A stretch of DNA of 64,000 bases from Marinobacterium weihaiense (GCF_019061305.1 NZ_JAHQZT010000010.1:1-64000), one strand, 5' to 3'. Shown: positions 17,692 to 26,477, counted from the first letter of the stretch. Program-made: numbers and translations. The notes: generated by a model not told the origin, from the letters alone.

Positions 17692-18117
17692 TTATTCGGG
17701 GACCGCGTTGTGCCAGGTCGCCCGTGAATGCTCGTATTGCTGCAGTGACACGCGGGCCTGATATTTGGCACGGGCCGCCAGGTTCATGGCCTGCTGGAAC
17801 TGCTCCTGCGCCAGTGCTGCACGTGCCTGCTTGATATATCGCGCCGGGTCACGCCACTCATTGCCGACCTCAGCAGACTGCGCGCGCAGCGCATCCGCAC
17901 TGTCAATCAGCGCCTGGGCATTGGCCCGGTTCGGCTCGGCCATGGCCTCGAGCTCTTCCGGGTGCAGGGTAGTATACGTTTGGCCTTCAAAGGTGAACTC
18001 ATGCCCCTTGCCGTACAGGGCACGCTGTTCATTGAACACCTGCTCGAACGTCTGCGCCTGTGCCAGTGTGGCCGTGAGTGCCAGCGCCGCCGCCAGCAGT
18101 TTGCCTGTTGTCTTCAT
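17692..18117 (-). CDS. soxK: SoxXA-binding protein (SoxK-like)
   Basis: A 141-residue secreted protein with a signal peptide (residues 1-21, ending in ATLAQA). The mature part is mostly helical, with NRANAQALIDSADALRAQ and LAARAKYQARVSLQQYEHSR. Position (between soxA and soxB), size and export fit SoxK, the small periplasmic protein that stabilises and stimulates SoxXA. Sequence recognition is moderate, so the name rests partly on context. ATG 18117 has GGAGG 5 bases upstream; the frame extends four codons further. Confidence 0.65.
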   Translation of the reverse strand: MKTTGKLLAAALALTATLAQAQTFEQVFNEQRALYGKGHEFTFEGQTYTTLHPEELEAMAEPNRANAQALIDSADALRAQSAEVGNEWRDPARYIKQARAALAQEQFQQAMNLAARAKYQARVSLQQYEHSRATWHNAVPE

Positions 18118-18128
18118 CACCGCCTCCA

Positions 18129-18995
18129 TTACTTGCGCGCGCCGGGACCGTTGACCGGTAGCCCATTGCTCATGTAGGTCTGGAAGTACTCCAGCTTGCG
18201 AAACTGCTCGTCCTGGGCCGGAATCGGCACGGAGCGTGTATCGCGGTAACAGCCTTCGTAGCGACGATGCAACGTACCAATGTCACCCCACTTGGAACGC
18301 ACGACCGGGAAGTGGGTCGGGTGGCCCAGCGTCGGGCCCGGCAGGTCAGCCCGGATATAGATACGTGAGCCCTGCAGGTGGCAGTTGGCGCAGGACAGGT
18401 TGAGCTGGCCGCGCTTAGTGTAAAAGAACCGCTTGCCGTCCAGGTAAGCCTGGAGTGCGCGCGGGTCGTTTTCGGGGATGTCAATCTCGAACGGTTTGCC
18501 ACGGGATGTAGATGCCATGTACGCAGAGATCTTGGCAATGTCGCCCCTCTTCCACTTCAGCGGCTGCTCACCGTTTTCTACTCGACACTCGTTGATCTCC
18601 TGCTCGAGTGTCTTGACGGTACCTTCTTCGCTGTTCCAGTACGGATATTTCTGGCGAATGCCGATGCCGCCATTTTCGAAACAGTCGGCGTAGCCCTTGC
18701 CGTTGGCAAAGGGCGTATTGAACAGCACCTCGCCCTCTTCGAGGTCAAACTCGTAGGGCGGAAACTCCATCAGCGCATCCCACTGCTTGCGCGAGTCGGG
18801 ATCAATGGCATAAATGCCGTTGACATAGTCCTCCAGCGGCACGCCGGGAAAACGCTTCTGGTAATAGGCCTGTAACGCCAGACGGTCAGCCTCGGGGTCG
18901 ACCGTTTCCAGCGAAAAACCGGTTTCAGCGGCGCTCGCCAGCGGCGACAGCAGTGACAGCGCGGCACCCAGCAGGCATGTTTTTATTGTCTTCAT
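18129..18995 (-). CDS. soxA: L-cysteine S-thiosulfotransferase subunit SoxA (cytochrome c)
   Basis: A 288-residue c-type cytochrome with a signal peptide (cut after ASA, ~residue 22). One CxxCH heme site (SCANCHLQG) lies in the C-terminal half, and the axial/active-site cysteine is in RRYEGCYRD, which in the family is the Cys-persulfide ligand. At the first heme position only a single Cys remains (GYADCFENG), so it looks like a mono-heme SoxA. With SoxX it oxidatively joins thiosulfate to SoxY. It lies 21 bases after soxZ. Confidence 0.95.
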   Translation of the reverse strand: MKTIKTCLLGAALSLLSPLASAAETGFSLETVDPEADRLALQAYYQKRFPGVPLEDYVNGIYAIDPDSRKQWDALMEFPPYEFDLEEGEVLFNTPFANGKGYADCFENGGIGIRQKYPYWNSEEGTVKTLEQEINECRVENGEQPLKWKRGDIAKISAYMASTSRGKPFEIDIPENDPRALQAYLDGKRFFYTKRGQLNLSCANCHLQGSRIYIRADLPGPTLGHPTHFPVVRSKWGDIGTLHRRYEGCYRDTRSVPIPAQDEQFRKLEYFQTYMSNGLPVNGPGARK

Positions 18996-19016
18996 AACAA
19001 CTCCTGATACGGGCGC

Positions 19017-19325
19017 TCAGCGAATGTCTGCCGTTTCCGTACCGGACGCACCGGTATTTTCTTTCCAGCTCAGTTCCAGAGTGTCGCCGGCGGCACCGCC
19101 TGCAAAGCTGAACGAGAAGTACGGGTTTTTCGAAACCGCTGGCCCCAGGCTGGCGCCGAACACCAGCTTGCCGTTGTGTCGGGCTTCAATCTCGGCTAGG
19201 AACTTGGCCGGGATGACGTTGCCGGACTTGTCCTTGCGCTGACCAGTCTCCATGTTGTGCTTGATCAGCATTTTCACATCAGTACTGTCGCCGCGTGCCT
19301 TGGCCTTTACTCGCATGATACCCAT
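19017..19325 (-). CDS. soxZ: Thiosulfate oxidation carrier subunit SoxZ
   Basis: A 102-residue immunoglobulin-like beta protein without a signal peptide, as expected because it is exported bound to SoxY. Recognisable are MRVKAKARGDSTDVKMLIKHNMETG, IEARHNGKLV, NPYFSFSFAGG and LELSWKENTG. It pairs with SoxY to form the substrate carrier. The SD GGAGG is 7 bases before the ATG. Confidence 0.96.
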   Translation of the reverse strand: MGIMRVKAKARGDSTDVKMLIKHNMETGQRKDKSGNVIPAKFLAEIEARHNGKLVFGASLGPAVSKNPYFSFSFAGGAAGDTLELSWKENTGASGTETADIR

Positions 19326-19349
19326 AGTTTTTCCTCCAATGCTTCGCTG

Positions 19350-19811
19350 TTAGCCGCCACAGCCACCGATGGTGACCTTGACCTCTTTGGTCGCGCTGTA
19401 AAGTTTACCGTCGGCCTTGACCACGGCGGTTACGTTGGTGGTCTTGCCCATGCGTACACGGGTCGACACATCCGCCGCCGTACCCTCGGGAATGACGAAC
19501 TGGGCAGCCAGCGGCGCCGGATTGTTCTCGATGAAGATGCTGATAGACTCAACACCGGCCATTTCGGTGCTGACACTGACCGGCACCACGGCGCCGTTTT
19601 CGGCAATATCCGGTGCATCCAGCACCACGTCGGCGCTGGCAACGGGCATCTCGCCGCCGAAAAGCGCCTTCATGGCGGTGCCCTGTTCGGTGGCTTCAAA
19701 GGCCTTGCTGGCCCAGGCCGCCATGGCAGCACGCGGCAGGAGTACACCCACACCCATAAGCGCACCGCCGGCCAAAACGGCCTTGATCAGGCTGCGACGA
19801 TTCATACTCAT
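19350..19811 (-). CDS. soxY: Thiosulfate oxidation carrier subunit SoxY
   Basis: A 153-residue protein with a Tat-type signal (NRRSLIKAVLAGG) and the family-defining C-terminal swinging arm GGCGG, whose cysteine carries the sulfur substrate. It acts in the periplasm as a dimer with SoxZ. It lies 45 bases after soxX and 24 bases before soxZ. Confidence 0.97.
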   Translation of the reverse strand: MSMNRRSLIKAVLAGGALMGVGVLLPRAAMAAWASKAFEATEQGTAMKALFGGEMPVASADVVLDAPDIAENGAVVPVSVSTEMAGVESISIFIENNPAPLAAQFVIPEGTAADVSTRVRMGKTTNVTAVVKADGKLYSATKEVKVTIGGCGG

Positions 19812-19856
19812 CTGTTCATCCTCTTGTTAAACCGGGCTGTTCCACTCCGGTGTGGG

Positions 19857-20216
19857 TCAGTACTGGTAAATATATTCCACGACGGCATCGATCTCGTCTT
19901 CAGACAGGATCCAGTGCTTGCCGATGGGCGGCATGATGCTGAGTGGATTGGCGACCGTGGCATCCCAAATCTGGGCACGCAGCTTGCGCTTGTCCGGGAA
20001 ACGCTGCTTCATCGCCACCATCATCGGCCCCTGGTTGCCCGGCAGGTTGGCAACGGGATCATTGATGTTATGGCAAGAGATACAATTGCCACGGGTTTTG
20101 TCGTGGTAAATGGCACGCCCTTCCTCGATCAACGCATCCCCGGATGCGGCTGCCACTGGGCCACTCAGCATGAGGGCCACTGCTGCCGCGCTGAGAGCGG
20201 TGGTCAGTCTGCGCAT
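19857..20216 (-). CDS. soxX: Cytochrome c subunit SoxX
   Basis: A 119-residue mono-heme cytochrome c with a signal peptide (cut after VAAA). The heme site is CISCHNI, the SoxX-type NLPGNQGP follows, and the methionine ligand lies in SIMPPIG. It accepts electrons from SoxA during thiosulfate coupling. It is first in the sox operon, with GGAGG before the ATG and an AT-rich promoter region upstream. Confidence 0.95.
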   Translation of the reverse strand: MRRLTTALSAAAVALMLSGPVAAASGDALIEEGRAIYHDKTRGNCISCHNINDPVANLPGNQGPMMVAMKQRFPDKRKLRAQIWDATVANPLSIMPPIGKHWILSEDEIDAVVEYIYQY

Positions 20217-20248
20217 AGGATTCCTCCGGCGGGGTCCTCGAGACCCTT

Positions 20249-20273
20249 ATTCTTAAAATGAATATATTTATTC
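20249..20273 (-). promoter_or_regulatory. Dyad repeats in the AT-rich sox promoter region
   Basis: Upstream of soxX lies an AT-rich stretch (about 20249-20310) in otherwise GC-rich DNA. It contains ATTC (20249-20252), GAAT (20260-20263) and ATTC (20270-20273), making overlapping inverted repeats ATTC-N7-GAAT and GAAT-N6-ATTC. ArsR-family sulfur repressors (SqrR, BigR, SoxR types) use ATTC/GAAT dyads of similar size, so this could be an operator. No arsR-type gene is in this window. A GGGTC/GACCC hairpin (20233-20247) falls in the presumed leader. Confidence 0.45.
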
Positions 20274-20436
20274 TTTTAAATTACTAAAAGATATATAAGA
20301 GATCGCTATTGTACTGACTTTTTCCTGTCATGAAAGTCGTTATCAGCAAATGCTGCGGTCAAGAACGCCGGCCAGGCGTTTTTTGGCTATTGAGGTGCCG
20401 GCCCCAGCGCCCATGGCTTGAGACCAGCAGTTCACA

Positions 20437-21744
20437 TCAGGTTTGCAGCTTGCGGTACAGAGTGCGTTCGCTTACGCCCAACAGACGGGCCAGCTCACGC
20501 CGCTCGCCCTGAAAACGGCGCACGGCAGATTGCAGGTATTCGGACTCCAACTGCACCAGGGATAGCAGCGGCAGCTGATCGAAGGGGTTTGCCGCGAGCG
20601 AACCGCCGGGGGCCGGCTGACCCACTTCGTCCGGCAGATGTTCCGGCTCGATCACGCCATCGTCCGCCAGCAGGATACCCCGCTCCAGCAGGTTGCGCAG
20701 TTCACGGATATTGCCGGGAAAATCATGACCGGCCAACCGCTTCAGCGTAGCCGGCGCCAGCGTCACGTCGGCACCACCCGGCAGGCGCTGCAACAAGGAG
20801 GCGGCCAGCAGCGGCAGGTCGTCGCGCCGCTCACGCAGAGCCGGCAGGGGAACGGGAAAAGCCGAGATGCGGTAGTACAGGTCCTGGCGGAAGCACCCCT
20901 GCGCCACCATCTGACGCAGATTGCGATGGGTCGCACACACCAGTCGGAAATCGGCATGCTGAGGCTCCACACTGCCAACGGGGCGGTAAGTGCCGGTTTC
21001 GATCAAACGCAGCAACTTGACCTGCAGAGCGAGGGGCACCTCTCCGATCTCATCCAGAAACAGGGTGCCGCCCCGCGCCGCTTCCACCAGCCCCTTCTTG
21101 CGACTGATGGCACCGGTAAACGCGCCCCGCTCGTGCCCGAACAGTTCGCTTTCGAACAGGCTTTCACTCAGCCCCGAACACTCGACGGTGACGAACGCCG
21201 ATCGCGCCCGCGGACTGCTTTCATGCAGGGCACGCGCCACCAGCTCTTTGCCGGTCCCCGACTCGCCCTGCAGCAGCACGGTGATTTCACTGGGCGCCGC
21301 CCGGTGCACCAACGACAGCATGCGGGTAAATGCGGGCGCACGCCCGACCATGCCGCCTTGGTCTGACACCCGGGCACGCGCCTCCCTGACCTGGTGCATA
21401 ACCTCCAGAAAGCCGACCAGCGTCCCGCGCGCATCGGTCAGGGGTGTCATCTCCACGTCGACGTGCTCATCGCCTTGAGGCGTGTTGTGTACATGCAGCA
21501 CGCGCTGGCGCTGGCCGCTTTCACGACAGGCCTTGAGCGGACAGGCCTCCCCCGCCTGGTCACAGGGGACGGCATACGCGTGCGACACTTCATAACAATA
21601 CCGGCCTTCCACTCTGCCTTCCGACGCGTAATAGCGCCGATAGGCACTGTTGGTCGCCAGAATCTCATACCGGGTCGACAGTATGGCCGCGGGCTCCGGT
21701 ATCGCTTCCAGAATCCGCACCGGGTCAAATTCAGCCTGTTTCAT
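20437..21744 (-). CDS. Sigma-54 enhancer-binding regulator with Cys/His-rich PAS domain
   Basis: A 435-residue activator with three parts. The PAS domain (residues ~5-120) bears a cluster C50, H55, C61, C68 and C73 (YCYEVSHAYAVPC, ACPLKAC), plus H84/H86. The AAA+ domain (~132-370) has Walker A GESGTGKE (160-167), GAFTGA (207-212) and Walker B FLDEIGE. The Fis-type HTH (RRELARLLGVSERTLYR) lies at the C-terminus. It would activate sigma-54 RNA polymerase in response to redox, metal or a small ligand. ATG 21744 has GGGAGG upstream; the frame extends 59 codons further. It is divergent from cydABX and next to sox, so the bd oxidase operon is the obvious target. Confidence 0.9.
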   Translation of the reverse strand: MKQAEFDPVRILEAIPEPAAILSTRYEILATNSAYRRYYASEGRVEGRYCYEVSHAYAVPCDQAGEACPLKACRESGQRQRVLHVHNTPQGDEHVDVEMTPLTDARGTLVGFLEVMHQVREARARVSDQGGMVGRAPAFTRMLSLVHRAAPSEITVLLQGESGTGKELVARALHESSPRARSAFVTVECSGLSESLFESELFGHERGAFTGAISRKKGLVEAARGGTLFLDEIGEVPLALQVKLLRLIETGTYRPVGSVEPQHADFRLVCATHRNLRQMVAQGCFRQDLYYRISAFPVPLPALRERRDDLPLLAASLLQRLPGGADVTLAPATLKRLAGHDFPGNIRELRNLLERGILLADDGVIEPEHLPDEVGQPAPGGSLAANPFDQLPLLSLVQLESEYLQSAVRRFQGERRELARLLGVSERTLYRKLQT

Positions 21745-21943
21745 GTCGCCTCCCCGAGTCTTGGTACCCAATGGCAAAACGCCATTAACGTCAGTTCTAC
21801 TGCCATATATGACATGGCTGCGACACTTTGTCACTGTCGATGCCGGTTGATTGGGCGTATAACCGCTTAAAAAAACATCGGCCACCTTGCGCAACGACTG
21901 GCTTATACCTGAAAAGCACAAGCCGTTATCAAAACGACATATG

Positions 21944-21959
21944 TGGCACGTTTAATGCT
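21944..21959 (+). promoter_or_regulatory. Sigma-54 promoter of cydABX
   Basis: TGGCACG-TTTA-ATGCT, with GG at 21945-21946 and GC at 21957-21958, exactly 10 bases apart. It differs from the consensus TGGCACG-N4-TTGCW at one base. The predicted start near 21970 leaves about a 48-base leader before the cydA ATG. The divergent neighbour encodes a sigma-54 activator. Possible upstream binding sites lie in 21800-21840 (GACA/TGTC-rich), but I cannot define them. Confidence 0.8.
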
Positions 21960-22017
21960 TAACATATTACCGAAAGACGCCTGACGCATTCGCGTTCAAC
22001 CCTACAGGAGACTGGTA

Positions 22018-23601
22018 ATGATCACTGAGGACATCGTTGATCTTTCCCGGCTACAGTTCGCCATCACGGCAATGTACCACTTCCTTTTCGTCCCGCTGAC
22101 GCTGGGGCTGTCATTCATGCTGGCCATCATGGAATCGGTCTATGTCATGACCGGCAAGCAGATCTACAAGGACATGACCCAGTTCTGGGGCAAGCTCTTT
22201 GGCATCAACTTCGCCCTCGGGGTGACCACCGGTCTGACCATGGAATTCGAGTTCGGTACCAACTGGGCCTATTACTCGCATTATGTCGGCGACATCTTCG
22301 GCGCACCGCTGGCAATCGAAGGGCTGATGGCGTTCTTCCTGGAGTCCACCTTTGTCGGCCTGTTCTTCTTCGGCTGGGATCGCCTGTCCAAAGTGAAGCA
22401 TTTGATGGTGACCTGGCTGGTCGCATTGGGCTCCAACATGTCGGCGCTGTGGATTCTGGTGGCCAACGGCTGGATGCAGAACCCGGTGGGTGCCGAGTTC
22501 AGCTACGAAACCATGCGCATGGAGATGGTCAGCTTTGCCGAGGTCTTTCTTAACCCGGTAGCGCAGGTCAAGTTCGTGCACACCGTATCCGCCGGTTACA
22601 CCACCGCCGCCATGTTCGTGCTTGGTATCAGCGCCTACTACCTGCTCAAGGGGCGTGATCTGGCGTTTGCCCGCCGCTCCTTCGCCATTGCCTCCGCCTT
22701 CGGTCTGGCCGCATCCCTGTCGGTAATTCTGCTGGGTGACGAATCCGGTTACGAGCTGGGGGATGTGCAGAAGACCAAGCTGGCTGCGATTGAGGCCGAA
22801 TGGGAAACAGAGCCGGCGCCAGCGGCATTCACTCTGTTCGGCATGCCCAATGACGACACCATGGAAACCGATTATGCAATCAAGATTCCCTATGTCATGG
22901 GCATCATTGCGACACGCTCCCTCGACGAACAGGTCACCGGTATCAAAGACCTGATAACCGAGCATGAAGTGCGCATCCGCAACGGCATGCACGCCTATGC
23001 TCTACTGGAACGTCTGCGCGCCGGTGAAGAGACAGACGCGCTCAAGACCGAGTTCGACCGTGCCAAGGTTGACCTGGGCTACGGCCTGCTGCTGAAGAAA
23101 TACACCGACAAGGTGGTCGATGCTACCGACGAGCAGATCCGCATGGCGGCACGCGACTCCATTCCCAGCGTAGCCCCCATGTTCTGGGCATTCCGCATCA
23201 TGGTCGCCTGTGGCTTCTGGATGCTGATGATCTTCGCGCTGTCGTTCTATTTCACCGCCCGCCGTACCGCATTCAACAAGCCCTGGCTGCTGCGCCTGGC
23301 ACTGTTCTCGATTCCGGCACCCTGGATCGCCTCCGAAATGGGCTGGTTCGTGGCCGAGTTCGGGCGCCAGCCCTGGGCGATTGGTGAAATTCTGCCGACC
23401 TACGTGGCACCGTCCATGCTCAGCCGTGCTGATCTGATTGGTAGCCTGTTCGCCTTTATCGCCCTGTACACGCTGTTGGCCATTGTCGAGATCTATCTGA
23501 TGCAAAAATTTGCCCGCCAGGGGCCGAGTAGCCTGCATACCGGACGCTATCATTTCGAGCAGCAGGACGATGTGCCGGCTGAATCAACGGTCAAGGCCTG
23601 A
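22018..23601 (+). CDS. cydA: Cytochrome bd-I type ubiquinol oxidase subunit I
   Basis: A 527-residue polytopic inner-membrane protein. It has [14 protein letters not shown] (heme b595 His19 region), [10 protein letters not shown] (heme b558 His) and MFWAFRIM (Met ligand). It carries the long periplasmic Q-loop typical of the E. coli type ([20 protein letters not shown]). It oxidises quinol and reduces O2 with high affinity, and the family tolerates sulfide, cyanide and NO. It is first in the cydABX operon behind a sigma-54 promoter, with AGGAG 7 bases before the ATG. Confidence 0.97.
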   Translation: MITEDIVDLSRLQFAITAMYHFLFVPLTLGLSFMLAIMESVYVMTGKQIYKDMTQFWGKLFGINFALGVTTGLTMEFEFGTNWAYYSHYVGDIFGAPLAIEGLMAFFLESTFVGLFFFGWDRLSKVKHLMVTWLVALGSNMSALWILVANGWMQNPVGAEFSYETMRMEMVSFAEVFLNPVAQVKFVHTVSAGYTTAAMFVLGISAYYLLKGRDLAFARRSFAIASAFGLAASLSVILLGDESGYELGDVQKTKLAAIEAEWETEPAPAAFTLFGMPNDDTMETDYAIKIPYVMGIIATRSLDEQVTGIKDLITEHEVRIRNGMHAYALLERLRAGEETDALKTEFDRAKVDLGYGLLLKKYTDKVVDATDEQIRMAARDSIPSVAPMFWAFRIMVACGFWMLMIFALSFYFTARRTAFNKPWLLRLALFSIPAPWIASEMGWFVAEFGRQPWAIGEILPTYVAPSMLSRADLIGSLFAFIALYTLLAIVEIYLMQKFARQGPSSLHTGRYHFEQQDDVPAESTVKA

Positions 23602-23622
23602 TACCGGCAAAGGAGAATCGAG

Positions 23623-24765
23623 ATGCTGTTTGATTACGAAACACTGAAGCTGATCTGGTGGGCTCTGGTCGGGGTGCTGCTAATCGGCTTTGCCATCACC
23701 GATGGCTTCGACCTGGGCGCCTGCGCATTGCTGCCGTTGATCGGCAAGACCGATGACGAACGCCGCGTGGTCATCAACACGGTTGGCCCACACTGGGAGG
23801 GCAACCAGGTCTGGTTCATTACCGCCGGTGGCGCACTTTTCGCCGCCTGGCCGGCGGTCTATGCCGCGGCTTTCTCCGGTTTCTACTGGGCCATGCTGCT
23901 GGTACTCTTCGCCCTGTTCTTCCGTCCGGTGGGCTTTGACTACCGCTCCAAGCTGGCCAACAGCCAATGGCGCCGTGCCTGGGACTGGGGCCTGATCGCC
24001 GGCGGCGTGGTGCCGTCACTGGTCTTCGGAGTCGCTTTTGGCAACCTGTTGCTGGGCGTACCTTTCGAGCATGACCAATTCATGCGCCCAAGCTACGACG
24101 GCAACCTTTTTGGTCTGCTCAACCCCTTCGGCCTGCTCTGCGGCATTGTCAGCCTGGCCATGCTGTCCATGCACGGCGCGGTCTGGATTCAACTGCGCAG
24201 CCACGGCGAAGTGGAACGTCGCGCCAAGGGATACGCTCAACTGCTGGCGCTGGTAACGCTGGTCGCCTTTGCGGCCGCCGGCATCTGGCTGAGCCTGGGT
24301 ATCGATGGTTACCGCATCATTAGCCAACCGGAATTGGGCGCTCTGCCGAACCCTTTGGCCAAGGAAGTGGAGATCGTTGCCGGTGCCTGGCTGACCAACT
24401 ACAGCACCTACCCGCTGACCCGCCTGGCACCGATCACCGGCTTTATCGGCCTGATCGGCGTGTTCCTGCTGGCCGGACGCGGCCGGACTGGTTGGTCGTT
24501 CCTGTTCAGTTCACTGGCGCTGGCCGGCATTATCGCCACCGCCGGGGTCTCCATGTTCCCATTCGTGATGCCGTCAAGCCTGAGCCCCAACTCCAGCCTG
24601 ACCCTGTGGGATGCCGCCTCCAGTCACCTGACCCTGAATGTGATGGCGATCGCCGCCTTTATCTTCGTGCCGATCATCCTCGGCTACACCCTTTGGTGCT
24701 ACCGAGCGCTCTGGTCGAAGATTTCAGTGGACTACATTCAGGAAAACGACTATTCAGCTTACTGA
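23623..24765 (+). CDS. cydB: Cytochrome bd ubiquinol oxidase subunit II
   Basis: A 380-residue, about nine-TM protein: FAITDGFDLGACALLP, NTVGPHWEGNQVW, FRPVGFDYRSKL and a C-terminal LWCYRALW segment, as in E. coli CydB (379 aa). It partners CydA in the bd oxidase. It lies 21 bases after cydA with AAAGGAG before the ATG. Confidence 0.97.
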   Translation: MLFDYETLKLIWWALVGVLLIGFAITDGFDLGACALLPLIGKTDDERRVVINTVGPHWEGNQVWFITAGGALFAAWPAVYAAAFSGFYWAMLLVLFALFFRPVGFDYRSKLANSQWRRAWDWGLIAGGVVPSLVFGVAFGNLLLGVPFEHDQFMRPSYDGNLFGLLNPFGLLCGIVSLAMLSMHGAVWIQLRSHGEVERRAKGYAQLLALVTLVAFAAAGIWLSLGIDGYRIISQPELGALPNPLAKEVEIVAGAWLTNYSTYPLTRLAPITGFIGLIGVFLLAGRGRTGWSFLFSSLALAGIIATAGVSMFPFVMPSSLSPNSSLTLWDAASSHLTLNVMAIAAFIFVPIILGYTLWCYRALWSKISVDYIQENDYSAY

Positions 24766-24781
24766 TCAAGGAGATACACAC

Positions 24782-24880
24782 ATGTGGTACTTCGCCTGGA
24801 TTCTCGGTGTATTACTGGCCTGCGCCTTCGGCATCATCAACGCCATGTGGCTGGAACACGAGGATATCGATAACAGCTGA
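24782..24880 (+). CDS. cydX: Cytochrome bd small subunit CydX, 32 aa
   Basis: A short ORF encoding MWYFAWILGVLLACAFG and ending EHEDIDNS. It has one TM helix and the conserved CydX start MWYFAWILG and LEHE element. CydX stabilises the hemes of CydAB. It lies 16 bases after cydB with AAGGAG 8 bases before the ATG, and is followed by a strong terminator. Confidence 0.93.
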   Translation: MWYFAWILGVLLACAFGIINAMWLEHEDIDNS

Positions 24881-24906
24881 CGAGCACGCATCCGTCCTCT
24901 CTCCCC

Positions 24907-24929
24907 AAAGGCGCCGCGGCGCCTTTTTT
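24907..24929 (+). terminator. Terminator of the cydABX operon
   Basis: Stem AAAGGCGCCG/CGGCGCCTTT centred on CGCG and ending in six Ts, 26 bases after the cydX stop. Confidence 0.92.
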
Positions 24930-25043
24930 CGCATCTGAAGCGCCTGCACGGGCGGCCGAAAACGGGGGTCCTGCAGCGCGTCCTGATCCGGTATACTGGG
25001 AGAAATTCGTTTTCACCTGCCCGGATGAGCGGCCCCATATACC

Positions 25044-26471
25044 ATGACCCGATTGACTCTGCTTGCGACCCTATTACTGTCTTCACCGCTGGCACAGGCC
25101 AGCCTGTTGAGTCCCTTCCGCAATGATGACGGCAGCACGCGCTGGCAATACGTTGCCAACTTTTCCAGCGGCGTCCTGATCATTCTGTTGACGCTAGCAG
25201 CTTGCATTCTGTTCGTGACCTGGCGCCGCGCCCGTCGCTACAACCTGGAGCTGGAAGAGATTCGCGGCCAGCTGGAACAACGCGTCAAGGATCGTACCGC
25301 CAAGCTGGAGCAGGAAGTCGCCGAGCACGTCGTCACGACCCAGCGCCTGCAGGCTTCCGAGTCTTACATTCAGAACATCCTGCGTTCCATGCCGCTGGTA
25401 CTGGTGGGCATGAACCATGACGGCACGATCACACACTGGAACCGCAAGGCGGAACAGCTGTCCGGCATTCGTGCCGACAATGCCATCGGACGTAACCTCT
25501 GGTCCATCTACCCGGACGTGACCGTGACCCCTCGGCATATCGAGCGCGCCCTGGAGACCGGCGAAGCTCAGACCCTGCGTTACAGCCAGGCTGGCAGTTT
25601 CCACATGGATATAACCGTGTACCCGCTGGAAAACTACAGCGAGCCCGGTGTAGTCGTGCTGGTGGATGACGTGACCCGTCGCGTAGTCACCGAAAACATG
25701 CTGATCCAGCACGACAAGCTGTCATCCATGGGTGAACTGGCCACGGCCATGGCCAACGATATCAATACACCACTGCAGGCCATTCTGTTCGACCTGCGCA
25801 GCTTCCAGAGCATTCTGGACTCCAATCGATTGTTCCCGGAAGGCAGCCCGCAGAGCAATGAAGCCGAGCGCGTGCAGCACCTGTTGCATAACGCTGCCAA
25901 GAACGGGCGTCAGGTCGAATCCGTGATTCGCAATCTGCAGCAATTTGCCCGCGGACGCAGCGGCGAGCCTGAAGACGCCAACGTGATCGATATTCTGGAA
26001 CACTCGCTGGTCCAGGCCAACGAGGCCCTGTCGCTGCCGGACGCGATTCCGTTCAGCAGTATTCAAATCGAACGCCACTTCGACCCGGATACGCCGCTGG
26101 CACCCTGCTATGTCACTGAACTGCAGCAGGTGTTCCTGAGCCTGTTCCGCCATGCATACCAGTCGCTGGCTGACAAGGCCGCTCAGGCACCGGCGGAGTT
26201 CAAACCGACGCTCAAGCTGTACGCCGGTCAGTCCTATGACTCCCTGTCACTGCGTATTCAGCACAACGGTATCGGCCTGACCAGCGAGGAGCAGATGTAC
26301 CTGTTCGAGCCCTACCTGCACAGCGGCAACAGTGACCAGCCGGCAGCCGGGGCCGACAAGCGTCTGTCGTTTGCTTACTTTGTCATCACCGAACAGCACA
26401 AGGGCCACATGGCCGTCACATCCGATCCGGCAGTCGGCACCACCTTTCACCTCCAGCTGGAGCTGCTGTAA
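25044..26471 (+). CDS. PAS histidine-kinase-like protein with degenerate catalytic residues
   Basis: A 475-residue protein. It has an N-terminal hydrophobic segment or signal (1-20), a TM helix (~41-60), a coiled coil (~66-105), a PAS domain (~106-212), then regions aligning to HisKA and HATPase. In the usual AHEINNPL motif the phospho-acceptor is Asn238 (MANDINTPL). The N-box Asn is His370 (LFRHAYQSL), the G1 Asp is His407 (HNGIG), and the G2 glycines are missing (ADKRLSFAYF). It is probably a non-kinase sensor or adaptor. It sits after the cydABX terminator and no response regulator adjoins. The start SD is weak. Confidence 0.82.
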   Translation: MTRLTLLATLLLSSPLAQASLLSPFRNDDGSTRWQYVANFSSGVLIILLTLAACILFVTWRRARRYNLELEEIRGQLEQRVKDRTAKLEQEVAEHVVTTQRLQASESYIQNILRSMPLVLVGMNHDGTITHWNRKAEQLSGIRADNAIGRNLWSIYPDVTVTPRHIERALETGEAQTLRYSQAGSFHMDITVYPLENYSEPGVVVLVDDVTRRVVTENMLIQHDKLSSMGELATAMANDINTPLQAILFDLRSFQSILDSNRLFPEGSPQSNEAERVQHLLHNAAKNGRQVESVIRNLQQFARGRSGEPEDANVIDILEHSLVQANEALSLPDAIPFSSIQIERHFDPDTPLAPCYVTELQQVFLSLFRHAYQSLADKAAQAPAEFKPTLKLYAGQSYDSLSLRIQHNGIGLTSEEQMYLFEPYLHSGNSDQPAAGADKRLSFAYFVITEQHKGHMAVTSDPAVGTTFHLQLELL

Positions 26472-26477
26472 GCATCC

